Origin: Trichormus sp. M33_DOE_039
GTDB taxonomy: Bacteria > Cyanobacteriota > Cyanobacteriia > Cyanobacteriales > Nostocaceae
NCBI GenBank assembly: GCA_015296085.1
Contig: DVDT01000050.1
Location: forward strand, 178,204 to 242,203
DNA: 64,000 nucleotides
Direction: 5' to 3'
Below the pieces are notes generated by a model, which saw nothing but the letters and a program-made list of their open reading frames with translations, searched no databases and was not told the DNA's origin. This document shows, in pieces, positions 7,855-17,296 of this stretch. Numbering within the stretch: the stretch's first letter is position 1; each line of letters starts with the position of its first letter. The translations under genes were made by a program, and so were the position numbers.

Positions 7855-8559
7855 ATGATTCCCATTAGTGATAATTTACGAACTTACAAACGGCCAATAG
7901 TTAACTCTTGGTTGATCGGTATTAATGTTTTAATATTTTTCTGGGAAATTCAGTTAGAAATCGGTGGTAAATTAGGTAATTTTATTTATACTTGGGGTTT
8001 AGTTCCCAGACAATTTACTACAGATTTGACTAATGCTATCTTTGTTAACCCTGCGGCTTGGGTGGTGGTGTTAGGACGTTTATCTTCCCTGCTATTGGCT
8101 CTGTTTCTACACGGTAGTTTTAGTCAAATCTTGGGAAATATGCTCTTTTTATGGGTATTTGGTAAGTCGCTAGAAAATCACTTAGGGCATCGTCAATATT
8201 TGTTATTTTATTTAATTACAGGTGTTTTAACAGGATTAGGGCAAATTTTAGTCGAGCCAAACTTAACAGTACCACTGATTGGGGCAAATGGAGCGATCGC
8301 AGCTATTTTAGGAGCTTATGTTATAAAATTTCCTAAAGCTCAAATAGACAGCATTTTGCCTCTCATTATTATATATATTCCTCTACAATTACCTGCTTAT
8401 TTCTATTTGTTATGGTGGTTTATACAACAGTTATGCAATAGTATTGGTAGTTTAAATATTCCCCCGTCTGGTGTTAATCAAGCTGGTCTAGCCTACTGGA
8501 TGCAGGTAGTAGGAATGATTATGGGTGTTGCTTATATGCGATGGAAATGCGATCGCTAA
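7855..8559 (+). CDS. Rhomboid-fold membrane protein, catalytic residues missing
   Basis: The 234-residue, six-helix protein has the rhomboid layout: the HGSFSQILGNMLFLWVFG helix, a GLGQ loop, and the helix that normally carries GxSG. Here that motif reads GANGA, so Asn replaces the nucleophilic Ser. The helix that should supply the catalytic His (A-W/H...H..G) reads AYWMQVVG, with Gln in its place. Both members of the Ser-His dyad are therefore absent, which points to an inactive rhomboid that may bind membrane proteins without cutting them. The start is the ATG at 7855. Not in an operon. Confidence 0.83.
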   Translation: MIPISDNLRTYKRPIVNSWLIGINVLIFFWEIQLEIGGKLGNFIYTWGLVPRQFTTDLTNAIFVNPAAWVVVLGRLSSLLLALFLHGSFSQILGNMLFLWVFGKSLENHLGHRQYLLFYLITGVLTGLGQILVEPNLTVPLIGANGAIAAILGAYVIKFPKAQIDSILPLIIIYIPLQLPAYFYLLWWFIQQLCNSIGSLNIPPSGVNQAGLAYWMQVVGMIMGVAYMRWKCDR

Positions 8560-8822
8560 ATTTCTAGCATTATTTGTGTAGTTATATGACAGGTTAAAAT
8601 CATTAATAAAACATGGTGAGGCGTACTAAATTTTTATCTAAATCAAGCAGTATTCTTGTATCTAGCTAGAGATAGATGTTTGCTCTGTAATTATAACTTT
8701 TAGAGTATATTTTTATATATCCAATGAGAGATTGATTTGTTAGCTCAAAAAATTCATACTCAATCAGATTTATGCGATGTAACTCAATCAATGTCGCATT
8801 ATGATTTGGATTCTTTTGCCCC

Positions 8823-11399
8823 ATGTCAATACCAAATGTTGACCAAGTTAACTGTGAATTAACTCAGGAATTGATAACTTTACGAGGACGCGTTGCTGAG
8901 TTAGAACAATTAGAAAAACAGTATCAGCAAAGACAAATTTTACTGGAAGCACAACTGGAAGCTACAGGATTTCAGCAGCCTGTACAGTTAGTTGATTGCC
9001 ATCTTGCTGTGCAGGAATTAGAAACAGAAATCAATGGTAAACGACAGGTAGAGAATGCTTTAAAAGAGAGTGAGGAAAGGTTCAGGTTGGCTTTAGACGC
9101 TGCAAATATAGGTTTTTGGGATTGGCATATCTGCACTCAAAAAGTTATCTGGTCAGAAAATCATGCACTTTTGTTTGGTTTAGTTCCCGGTAGTTTTGGC
9201 GGCACATACGATGAGTTTTTAGCTTGTGTGCATCCTGAAGATAGGCAAAAGGTTATAGAAAAAATAGCCCAAGCTCAAGCTAACAAAACACCCTATGATG
9301 ATCAATTCCGCATCATTTGGCCGGATCAAACAATACATTGGATTGCGGCAAAGGGGAAATTTTTCTTTGACCAGCAGGGACAGCCAATCAGGATGATAGG
9401 AACGTGTATGGATATTACTGATAGCAAGCAAGTAGAAGCCCATACACGACATTTGGTGAACCAAGTTCAAGAACAGGCCAATATCTTAAATGCTATTCTT
9501 ACTACCTCAGTAGATCACATTTTTATTTTTAATTGTACAGGTCAATATCAGTATGTCAGTCATGGCGGTGCTGCGGTCTTGGGTCTTCATCCAGAGGAGA
9601 TGGTGGGGAAGACTGTAAGAGACCTGGATTTGCCACAAGATTTTATAGAAAAAGTAGAGTCTCAATATCAAGCGGTGATGGCAACTGGCACACCAATCAA
9701 AGATGAGTGTACATACCTGACACCGAACGGTACTCAATACTACGAGTATATTCTCACCCCATTACGTAATGTTGACCAAAATATTGAGGGTGTGATCACG
9801 GTTTCGCGTGATATGACAGCCCACAAACAGGCTGAAAAATCTTTACGCCATAGTGAAGCTAGATTTCGACGGTTGTTTGAGTCTAATTTAATTGGGGTGG
9901 CTTTTTGGACTGTCGATGGCTGGATTACTGATGCTAATGATGCTTATTTAAAAGTGGCTGGCTATACCCGCGAAGAGTTCACCGCTTTGGGTAGCATCAA
10001 TTGGCGAGAACTTACCCCTCCAGAATATAATCATTTAGACGATCGCGCGATCGCAGAAGTTACAGATCATGGTGTTTCACAGATTTACGAAAAGGAGTAT
10101 ATTCACCGCAACGGTAAGCGGGTAGCAATAGTGTTGGGGGTAGCTTTACTCAACGATTCCCAAAATAGGGGAGTGGCGTTTGTACTGGATATTAATGATC
10201 GCAAGCAAGCCGAACAAGAGCGCGATCGCTTACTATTTCAAGAAAGATTAGCACGCCGTGAAGCTGAAGTTGCCAACCGGATCAAAGATGAATTTTTGGC
10301 GGTTCTCTCCCATGAACTGAGAACCCCACTTAACCCCATTTTAGGTTGGTCAAAATTACTCCGTTCCCGCCAATTTGATCAGTCTACTGTAGAGCGCGCC
10401 CTAGAAACGATTGAACGCAACGCTAAATTGCAAACTCAATTAATTGAAGATTTGTTAGATGTCTCACGCATCCTTCAAGGCAAATTGACATTAAATCTGT
10501 GTCCGGTCAGTATAATCATGGTAGTAGAAGCTGCCGTGGAGACAGTACGACTGGCCGCAGAGGCCAAGTCAATTACTATTGAGACTGTTCTTGACCACAA
10601 TTTAGGTCAAGTGATGGGTGATCCAAATCGACTGCAACAAGTCATCTGGAATTTACTATCTAATGCGGTGAAGTTTACCCCCACTGGCGGTAGGGTAGAA
10701 ATTCACCTCACAGAAGTGAATCACCAAGTACAAATTCAAGTCAGCGATACAGGTAAGGGTATTGCACCAGATTTTCTCCCCTATGTATTTGATTACTTTC
10801 GTCAAGCTGACAGTACAACTACCAGAAAATTTGGTGGCTTGGGTTTAGGACTCGCGATCGTGCGTCAGGTCGTAGAATTGCATAGAGGTAGTGTGACAGC
10901 CTTCAGTCAAGGGGAAGGAATGGGTGCTACCTTTAGAGTCAATTTACCACTGATACACAAACATGAACCCATGAGTTATGAAGATAATCAACCATTATCG
11001 CCTCACCACCAACCATCAATACTTTTAGGTAAAAAGATTTTGGTTGTGGATGATGAACCAGACATCAGAGATTTGGTTAGTTTTATTCTGGAAGATTATG
11101 GGATCGAAGTAATTGCCGTCACATCAGCACAACGGGCATTAGAGGCGTTGTCTGAGTCATTGCCAGATATTTTAATTAGTGATATCGGGATGCCCGAAAT
11201 AGACGGTTATATGTTGATGCGACAATTAAGGCAACAGCCACCAGAACAGGGCGGAAACATTCCAGCGATCGCACTGACAGCCTACGCTGGAGAAATCAAT
11301 CAACAGCAAGCGATCGCGGCTGGGTTTCAAATGCACATATCTAAACCAGTAGATCCTGATGCTTTAATTGAGGCGATCGCTAGTTTAATTAGTCATTAG
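8823..11399 (+). CDS. Hybrid sensor histidine kinase (three PAS, HisKA, HATPase, receiver)
   Basis: The 858-residue soluble protein begins with a short coiled coil, then three PAS/PAC modules at roughly 80-200, 220-340 and 345-465. A HisKA domain follows with the phosphoacceptor His in SHELRTPLN (about residue 496), then an HATPase with the N box NLLSNAVKF and G boxes. The C-terminal receiver (about 738-855) starts KILVVDDEPD and has the phospho-Asp at about 787 (SDIGMPE). No membrane segment is present, so it probably senses a cytosolic cue. No output regulator is adjacent, and the input signal is unknown. Confidence 0.93.
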   Translation: MSIPNVDQVNCELTQELITLRGRVAELEQLEKQYQQRQILLEAQLEATGFQQPVQLVDCHLAVQELETEINGKRQVENALKESEERFRLALDAANIGFWDWHICTQKVIWSENHALLFGLVPGSFGGTYDEFLACVHPEDRQKVIEKIAQAQANKTPYDDQFRIIWPDQTIHWIAAKGKFFFDQQGQPIRMIGTCMDITDSKQVEAHTRHLVNQVQEQANILNAILTTSVDHIFIFNCTGQYQYVSHGGAAVLGLHPEEMVGKTVRDLDLPQDFIEKVESQYQAVMATGTPIKDECTYLTPNGTQYYEYILTPLRNVDQNIEGVITVSRDMTAHKQAEKSLRHSEARFRRLFESNLIGVAFWTVDGWITDANDAYLKVAGYTREEFTALGSINWRELTPPEYNHLDDRAIAEVTDHGVSQIYEKEYIHRNGKRVAIVLGVALLNDSQNRGVAFVLDINDRKQAEQERDRLLFQERLARREAEVANRIKDEFLAVLSHELRTPLNPILGWSKLLRSRQFDQSTVERALETIERNAKLQTQLIEDLLDVSRILQGKLTLNLCPVSIIMVVEAAVETVRLAAEAKSITIETVLDHNLGQVMGDPNRLQQVIWNLLSNAVKFTPTGGRVEIHLTEVNHQVQIQVSDTGKGIAPDFLPYVFDYFRQADSTTTRKFGGLGLGLAIVRQVVELHRGSVTAFSQGEGMGATFRVNLPLIHKHEPMSYEDNQPLSPHHQPSILLGKKILVVDDEPDIRDLVSFILEDYGIEVIAVTSAQRALEALSESLPDILISDIGMPEIDGYMLMRQLRQQPPEQGGNIPAIALTAYAGEINQQQAIAAGFQMHISKPVDPDALIEAIASLISH

Positions 11400-11425
11400 T
11401 AGAGACGCAATGAATTGCGTCTCTA
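11400..11425. terminator. TAGAGACGC hairpin just after the hybrid kinase
   Basis: TAGAGACGCAAT and ATTGCGTCTCTA form a perfect 12-bp stem with a 2-base loop, starting at the base after the stop codon. It probably terminates transcription or stabilises the 3' end. It belongs to the same repeat family as 7497 and 54386. Confidence 0.6.
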
Positions 11426-11518
11426 AAATAGTCATTAATTGCCATCCTCTATTCTTTTGCTTCCTTGCTTTTTTATGCAGCATCTACAACCTGTTAGGTA
11501 AAAATGTCAAGTTCCCAT

Positions 11519-11547
11519 AAAAAAGCCTCCCATATTTTTAGGAGGCT
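11519..11547 (-). terminator. Intrinsic terminator for the 1040-residue membrane protein gene
   Basis: On the minus strand an AGCCTCC stem (11541-11547) pairs with GGAGGCT (11524-11530) and is followed by a run of six T. It lies 30 bases downstream of that gene's stop codon. Confidence 0.8.
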
Positions 11548-11576
11548 GAAACGTTAAGCGGAGACAATGTTGTTAT

Positions 11577-14500
11577 CTACACCCACACAACTGCGATCGC
11601 CCCTCCAAAGGCGGCGAAAATGGCAGATACTATCGCTGTGGCGAATAACCACCAAGCAGCAGAAGCAGCAGCTTTACGGGTTTCTTCTGCTTGCCTTTGG
11701 GCTTGGTGTTTGACTTCTTCTAAGCGGCGTTGGGCTTCGTGTTGTAGGCGTTCGGCACGTTGTAGGACGGTGTTCCGGGCGCGTTCAATTTGGTCGATAA
11801 TCCGGTTGGCATCAGCTTCGGAAATATCCTCGCGGGAACTCATGATGGCTACGAGGGTATCGCGGTTGAAGGAAGAGAGGCGATCGCGTAGTGCTTCAAA
11901 TCCTGCCTGCGGATCTTCAAGCAGTATGCGAATATCGTGTTTAACGCCATCGTAATTGAGTTCGGGACGCTCTAAGGAATTGAGATAGTTACGAATCCTA
12001 GCAAAAATTCCATCAATTACGTCTTGAATGCGTCGTTGAATACTCCGCACCTGTTCGACAAATTGATCACGTACTGCCAGGATATTATCTGCGATTTGGG
12101 CTGCTTCTTGATCGCTGAGGTCTTCCCGAATTTTCAGCAGGGCAATAATTGTGGAACGGTCAAAATGTGACAGGCGATCGCCTAAACTTTCCATCCCCAC
12201 GGCTGGATCATGCAGTAGTAACTGCACATCCCGCTTGATTCCTTCTGGGTTCAGTTCTTCCTTACCTGTGTACCGCAAATATGATTCCAAATAAGCTTGG
12301 AAGTTCTGCACTCTTTGCTGGGTGCGGGTAGCTAGACGACGAGGCGCACGCACGATATTGCGAATCGAAGTTTGCACTGAGTCAATTACTTCATTAACTT
12401 GGGCTTCACTCAAGTCTTGACGCTGACTCAATAATTTAACTAATGTATCTCTGTCTACATGCGACAGCCGCCGCCGCAGAGCCACAACTCCCTCACTGGG
12501 ATTTTCAAACAGTCGATTTAAATCCCGTTGAATGCCTTCTGGATTGAGTTCGTCTTTGCCAGTGCTGCGTAAGTAATCGGCAATGGTAGTAGTTACAGAG
12601 TCATATTGCGCTTTGGCTTGATCTACTACAGCTTGCGGTGCATGGCGGATGCTGTGCCAAGAATCTTCTACTGTGTTGATAATTTGATGTGCTTGGTCTT
12701 CGCTGATATCTTGCCGTTGACTCAGCAATTTTACTAAAGTATCACGGTCAAAGCGAGATAACCGGGCTTGGATGGCGGCAATTCCAGCTTGGGGGTCTGC
12801 GAGTAAGGTTTTGAGGTCAGCCCGAATTGCGTCGGGGTTTAACTCGGTTTTGTCAGTGTTACGCAGATATGATTCGACATTTAACCAGAGGGTTTCAGCT
12901 TGATATTTGGCTTGTTCTGCCAAATTTTTGGACTCTATTAGAGCGCGATCGCGTTGTTTTTCTAGTTCATCCACAATGCGATCAACTTCATAGAACTGAA
13001 TATCATTGCGTTGTAGCAAGATATTTTGCATTTGTTGACGGTCAATGATTGCCAATCGCCGGGATAAAGTTTCATAATCCACATTGGGATCTGCGAGTAA
13101 GGATCTGAAGTCTCGCTCAATTCCTTCTGGAGTCAAATCAGCCTTAGCTGTCACCAGTAAATAACTATCTACTCGCCGTTGTAAGTCTTGAGATATCTCT
13201 CTTTCTTCCTCTGCAGTGACGATCAATAATACTTCTTGACGTACCGCTTCTAGGCGATCGCTAATATGCTGAATTTGGCTTTGGGTGAGTAATCCCCGGT
13301 CTTGGAGGATATTTGCAAAATCTCTGCGGGAAAGTCTTTCCAGTTCTCTCCGCACTGTTCCAGGGTCGGCGGCTGGGTCATAGATCACATCCCGAAATTC
13401 TTGGGCAATTCTCTCTTCACTTAATTGCCAAGCATAGGTGGTGTGTAGATAGTTTTCTACATCAGCGCGAATTGGGCTGTAAGGTTGGGAAGGTGTGGGT
13501 AATCCTAATTTATCAGCTTGGGCTGTAGCTTTTTCTTTCGCTGTGGTCAAAGCGTGCCAGATTTTTTCCACATCTAAATCAGATAAATCTGTCCTGCCTA
13601 AGACAACACCAGTTAAAGCAGAGATTCCCTGCTGGATTGTACTTTGAATTGGCCCTGGGGCTGCTTTTTGTTCAGCTTCTTTACCCGGACGCATTTCTGC
13701 TATTAACCGATCTAGTTTGGTATTGAGTTCATCGGTTTTGGTTTGTCCTGGTGGCAGTGTTTTGAGATAGTTAACCAATTCACTCATGCTGTCTTGGACG
13801 GGTTGTTGTTGACCCATCACCTGTTGCCAAACGTTGTATAAACTATCGGCGATGCGGTTAACATCTCGCTTAGATAAGTCTGTACGACTGCTGACCAACT
13901 CCACAAACTTTTGGCGGTCAATATGACGCAGGTCAGGACTACCAGCAATTCCTCTAAGTTGTGGATCTTGGAGTAAATTTTCAAATTCCCGGCGAATATG
14001 AGATACGTCTAATTCTGGTGGACGCAGCTTTTCAATATAATCTTCTATGTTTTCTCTGATACTGATGGGATCGATCGCACTGCCTAATTCTCGACGCACC
14101 GCAGAGGCGGCTGCTTCAGCTGTGGCGACTACTTGCTGATTCACAGCTTTTGCACCGAGGGCAGCGGTAGCTGTTCCCATAATTGCCTGAAAACCAGAGG
14201 TGGCGGTGTTCACTACCGAACCAATTAACGAACCTACGGTAGTAGAACTTACCCACACTAATAGTAAAAAGTATGCACCCCAAATTACCAATCCTAGAAT
14301 TGCACCCAATCTGGGGTCGAAAACCAACAAACTCAACTTGACTGAGAGAAATGAGGCGATTAATAAGGCAATAGTGACAGAAACTAATGTCCAAAGTCCT
14401 ACCGCCGTTCCAATTTTGCGAATCGTGCCGCCAACGCTACCCCCTGATTCTGTACCGGAATCAGATGGACGACCTAAATAGGAAATCCCCGCCGCAACAG

Positions 14501-14699
14501 AGAGATTGGTTAATACTAACTGGAACGCAAAAGCTAAAATTACCCCTGATAGTAAAGCCACAAAAAATCGCGGCCCGGAGGTCAACAGAGATAATTGTGC
14601 TGGTGAGACACTTGAGGGATCTGGAGCAATTGGAGCTTGTGCCACCCACCATAGAGGTTTGTAGAGTGCTGTTATGATATCCGTACTTTGAAACAACAT
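11577..14699 (-). CDS. Large membrane protein with seven ~85-residue helical repeats
   Basis: The 1040-residue protein has three N-terminal membrane segments (about 44-66, 97-120 and 131-153) and one at the very C-terminus (about 1015-1038). Between them, from about 220 to 995, lie seven copies of an 85-90-residue unit. The consensus is: YL, ELNPEGI+RDL, LL.DP, RLS..DRDTLV.LL.QR.DLSE, then a helix ending in an I/V-D-.-V motif. The middle copies (about 640-900) are the most alike; a degenerate stretch sits near 310-390. The unit is rich in charged residues and probably all-helical. I do not recognise a named family for it. Topology suggests a long cytosolic or periplasmic rod tethered to the membrane at both ends. 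It is a single gene with its own terminator. Confidence 0.85.
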   Translation of the reverse strand: MLFQSTDIITALYKPLWWVAQAPIAPDPSSVSPAQLSLLTSGPRFFVALLSGVILAFAFQLVLTNLSVAAGISYLGRPSDSGTESGGSVGGTIRKIGTAVGLWTLVSVTIALLIASFLSVKLSLLVFDPRLGAILGLVIWGAYFLLLVWVSSTTVGSLIGSVVNTATSGFQAIMGTATAALGAKAVNQQVVATAEAAASAVRRELGSAIDPISIRENIEDYIEKLRPPELDVSHIRREFENLLQDPQLRGIAGSPDLRHIDRQKFVELVSSRTDLSKRDVNRIADSLYNVWQQVMGQQQPVQDSMSELVNYLKTLPPGQTKTDELNTKLDRLIAEMRPGKEAEQKAAPGPIQSTIQQGISALTGVVLGRTDLSDLDVEKIWHALTTAKEKATAQADKLGLPTPSQPYSPIRADVENYLHTTYAWQLSEERIAQEFRDVIYDPAADPGTVRRELERLSRRDFANILQDRGLLTQSQIQHISDRLEAVRQEVLLIVTAEEEREISQDLQRRVDSYLLVTAKADLTPEGIERDFRSLLADPNVDYETLSRRLAIIDRQQMQNILLQRNDIQFYEVDRIVDELEKQRDRALIESKNLAEQAKYQAETLWLNVESYLRNTDKTELNPDAIRADLKTLLADPQAGIAAIQARLSRFDRDTLVKLLSQRQDISEDQAHQIINTVEDSWHSIRHAPQAVVDQAKAQYDSVTTTIADYLRSTGKDELNPEGIQRDLNRLFENPSEGVVALRRRLSHVDRDTLVKLLSQRQDLSEAQVNEVIDSVQTSIRNIVRAPRRLATRTQQRVQNFQAYLESYLRYTGKEELNPEGIKRDVQLLLHDPAVGMESLGDRLSHFDRSTIIALLKIREDLSDQEAAQIADNILAVRDQFVEQVRSIQRRIQDVIDGIFARIRNYLNSLERPELNYDGVKHDIRILLEDPQAGFEALRDRLSSFNRDTLVAIMSSREDISEADANRIIDQIERARNTVLQRAERLQHEAQRRLEEVKHQAQRQAEETRKAAASAAWWLFATAIVSAIFAAFGGAIAVVWV

Positions 14700-15210
14700 T
14701 GTATTTCCTTACGCTAGTCAATGTAAAAATTTGGTGAATCAGTTTGTGAGTAGCAACGATTGTTTATGTATGTGTTTATGGCATTACCTACAATTTCTGG
14801 TTATTATTAGAATCCTGAAAATTGATATACAAAATCATCTTCCCTAAGATTGAGAGCATCTCTTACGGCAGATAGAAGTTTATATTTTTAACAGTATTAT
14901 TTTTAGAAATTGTGATGAATCAGGAAAATAAAATGCTGATGAATTAACAGCTAAGATATTTATTTTTTAATAATTATTCGAGTTTTCTTTCATTTAAGAA
15001 ATAGCGTAATTAACTATAAAGCTTGACTAATGTTTTACATTTATTTACAAATATGATCTTCATCACCTCCTGAAGACATATTCGACGAATTAAAAACATT
15101 GAGAGTAATCGTCCGCAAGAAGTGTGCAGAGATTGTATCCATTGACGGAAAGCAATCACCTCATGGCTAGCTAAAGTTAAGTTAAGTAACAAATTGTTTG
15201 GAGTAAAAAA
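14700..15210. other. Intergenic regulatory region upstream of the hli pair
   Basis: This AT-rich 510-base gap has no recognisable gene. It contains the HLR1 box listed separately and presumably the promoter for the two Hlip genes. Confidence 0.6.
15034..15051 (+). promoter_or_regulatory. HLR1 element (RpaB site) upstream of hli genes
   Basis: TTTACATT-TA-TTTACAAA matches every position of the HLR1 consensus, (G/T)TTACA(T/A)(T/A)NN(G/T)TTACA(T/A)(T/A). HLR1 is bound by the response regulator RpaB at high-light genes in cyanobacteria. It lies about 160 bases upstream of the first hli start codon. Confidence 0.75.
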
Positions 15211-15417
15211 ATGGAAACACGTTCTTCCAGTAGTAATCTACCAACAATTGCTACCGAGTATAACGGACGCGATCGCAATGCGTTCTTATTTGGCTGGACT
15301 CCCCAGTCGGAGATATGGAACGGTCGGTTAGCGATGATTGGCTTTCTAGCTTATTTATTGTGGGATTTAGCAGGTTATAGCGTCCTGCGTGATGTGTTAC
15401 ATCTAATCGGTTACTAA
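15211..15417 (+). CDS. High-light-inducible protein (Hlip), first of a tandem pair
   Basis: The 68-residue protein has one transmembrane helix with the chlorophyll-binding CAB motif EIWNGRLAMIGFLAYLL. Hlips bind chlorophyll and carotenoid in the thylakoid membrane, protect photosystem II assembly intermediates and quench excess energy. A ribosome binding site (GGAG) lies 9 bases before the ATG. It is followed after 72 bases by a second copy, and the two are probably cotranscribed from the HLR1-containing promoter. Confidence 0.95.
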   Translation: METRSSSSNLPTIATEYNGRDRNAFLFGWTPQSEIWNGRLAMIGFLAYLLWDLAGYSVLRDVLHLIGY

Positions 15418-15489
15418 ACAAGATAGTGGCGATCGCCGGAAAGCGATTATACAGCTTTGCAAAACAGTTTAAATATATAGGAGACAACA

Positions 15490-15693
15490 ATGGAAACTCG
15501 TCCTTCTACAGATTTACCAACAGTTGCTAACGCTTACAACGGTGTAGACCGCAACGCCTTCTTATTCGGTTGGACTCCCCAATCTGAAATCTGGAACGGT
15601 CGTTTAGCAATGATTGGTTTTCTGGCCTATTTACTTTGGGATTTAGCAGGTTACAGCGTTCTGCGTGATGTACTGCACTTGATCGGATACTAA
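15490..15693 (+). CDS. High-light-inducible protein (Hlip), second of a tandem pair
   Basis: This 67-residue protein is identical to its neighbour over its last 48 residues, including the whole CAB helix, and differs only in the first 19. The DNA of the identical part differs at many third codon positions, so the duplication is not recent or the copies are held by strong selection. A good ribosome binding site (AGGAGA) precedes the ATG. Function is as for the first copy: chlorophyll binding and photoprotection in thylakoids. Confidence 0.95.
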   Translation: METRPSTDLPTVANAYNGVDRNAFLFGWTPQSEIWNGRLAMIGFLAYLLWDLAGYSVLRDVLHLIGY

Positions 15694-15701
15694 GGATATA
15701 G

Positions 15702-15774
15702 AGTTTGTTGGAAGGAGAAAAGGAAAAGCGAAAATCTGAGTTTTAGCCTTTCTCCTTCCAGCCAAGTACAAACT
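15702..15774 (+). terminator. Long imperfect hairpin after the hli pair
   Basis: AGTTTGT and GGAAGGAGAAA pair with CTTTCTCCTTCC and ACAAACT in nested order, just after the second stop codon. There is no strong T run, so it may be a stabilising 3' structure or a bidirectional terminator with the convergent SDR gene. Confidence 0.6.
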
Positions 15775-15796
15775 ACTTAGACACTGCTGTTCCTCA

Positions 15797-16525
15797 TTAA
15801 ATTCCAGGACGGAGAATTTTTTCCGCTACCTGAGGAAACCATCGGTGGAGAAGGAACAGCAGTTTAGTTTTACCGATTCGGATTTCATCGCGATCGCGGG
15901 TGAAATTTTGCCAGAATTCATCGACTAAAGCTTCAGGAGATATTTTCTTGCCTTTACCCCGACCTTGAGTCATAGGCGTATCAACTAAAGGTGCAATAAT
16001 TTCAAACACTTTAATAGATGTAGTTTCTAGTTGCCACCGCAAGGCCTTAGTAGCAATATGCAACCCAGCTTTACTAGCACAATAAACAGGCGCGCTTTGT
16101 TTAGGCACTAATGCTAAACCAGAGGAAACATTGATAATAGTAGCTTGTGGCTGTTTGAGAAGATGGGGTAGCATCAGTTTAATTAATTGCAAAGGAGCAA
16201 TTAAATTTGTGCGTAATTCTTCCTCAATTAACTCTGTTTTTATTTCTGCATTCGCAAATTCATAGTTGTATTGAATACCTGCATTATTAATTAAAATATT
16301 AACATTTTGGTATCTATTGATTAGTTGCTGTAAAACTGGCAAATCTTGTAAATCAGCAACTTCAGTGATAATTTCAGGAAAGATTTTTTTGACATCAGCT
16401 AATTTTTCTGGGTTACGTCCGGTAATAATCACCGTATTTCGCGCTTGCAGAAATTTTCGTGCTAGTGCCAAGCCGATTCCTGATGCACCTCCAGTAATTA
16501 AAACGGTGTTGCCTTGGGTAGACAT
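15797..16525 (-). CDS. Short-chain dehydrogenase/reductase (DltE-like)
   Basis: The protein has the classical SDR features: cofactor loop GGASGIGLA, NNAG, the Ser of NVSSG, and the YCASK catalytic pair. Length is 242 residues from the chosen ATG at 16525 (MSTQGNTVLITGG). An upstream in-frame ATG at 16600 adds a basic segment that looks like non-conserved leader. The R in ITGRNPEKL suggests NADP(H) preference, which is inference. The substrate is unknown. A Crp/Fnr-type regulator lies just upstream on the same strand and may be cotranscribed. Confidence 0.88.
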   Translation of the reverse strand: MSTQGNTVLITGGASGIGLALARKFLQARNTVIITGRNPEKLADVKKIFPEIITEVADLQDLPVLQQLINRYQNVNILINNAGIQYNYEFANAEIKTELIEEELRTNLIAPLQLIKLMLPHLLKQPQATIINVSSGLALVPKQSAPVYCASKAGLHIATKALRWQLETTSIKVFEIIAPLVDTPMTQGRGKGKKISPEALVDEFWQNFTRDRDEIRIGKTKLLFLLHRWFPQVAEKILRPGI

Positions 16526-16673
16526 TGCAGATTTCTGCACTGACGACTTGATAGGCATAGCTGGACTCAGGAGCAAAGGAAATAATTTTTTCTTCTTCAT
16601 GGCTAGTTGAGTGCGATCGCACTTTATAACATCTTGTTTAGATGTAATCTGGAAATATCAGCAAGTCATTAAC

Positions 16674-17270
16674 CTATGTTAATGACGACTGGGTAGTCTT
16701 ACGAATCCGGCTCAGTGACACAGGTGAAATTCCCAGGTAAGAAGCAATGTGATATTGTTTAACTCTATGTTCTAAATCAGGATACTCGATCAAAAACTTT
16801 TGATATCTTGTAGTTGCGTCATCTAAAAGTAACTCCGCTTCACGTTTCTCTTTCTTGATAAAGAGTGCCTCAACCAATTTATGATTAATTATCTGCCAAC
16901 AGAAATTTTCTGCATATAACTGGGTGAATTGGCTGTAATCAGCAACTAGTAATAATGAATCTTCCAAAGCTTCAATAAAAAATTGCGCAGGTTGCTTTAA
17001 AGTTAGTGCGCTATAGGCAGTCACAAAATGATTTTCTGGACAAAATGATTTTGTGAATTCACTACCGGCTGCATTCACATAGTAGAGACGAAAGATACCT
17101 GAAACAACAAATCCAATTTCAGTAGGAACTTCTCCCGCACGAATGAGCAACTCTCCTGTTCGTATGGTTCGCGGTTGAAATATCCGGGTGAAATTGGTGA
17201 GTTCATCTGCGGGAATTTCTACCAGGGTTTGTACAACATTACTCAGTTGCAGATAGGCAGGAGTAAACAT
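16674..17270 (-). CDS. Crp/Fnr family transcriptional regulator
   Basis: An N-terminal cyclic-nucleotide-binding-like domain (about 10-120; PRTIRTGELLIRAGEVP, then FVVSGIFRLYY) is followed by a C-terminal helix-turn-helix (YHIASYLGISPVSLSRIRK). The cNMP phosphate-binding Arg motif is not evident, so it probably responds to another ligand or to none. The length of 198 residues is typical. The ATG at 17270 (MFTPAYLQL) is preferred; the frame is open to 17312, which would overlap the upstream caspase gene. It probably regulates the SDR gene immediately downstream. Confidence 0.87.
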   Translation of the reverse strand: MFTPAYLQLSNVVQTLVEIPADELTNFTRIFQPRTIRTGELLIRAGEVPTEIGFVVSGIFRLYYVNAAGSEFTKSFCPENHFVTAYSALTLKQPAQFFIEALEDSLLLVADYSQFTQLYAENFCWQIINHKLVEALFIKKEKREAELLLDDATTRYQKFLIEYPDLEHRVKQYHIASYLGISPVSLSRIRKTTQSSLT

Positions 17271-17296
17271 CAAATTTCCGACCTCATACAAGATGA

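Noticed and set aside
11620..11955. Plus-strand open frames opposite the 1040-residue repeat gene and other large genes
   Set aside because: They are mirror frames of real genes on the other strand and show no protein-family motifs.
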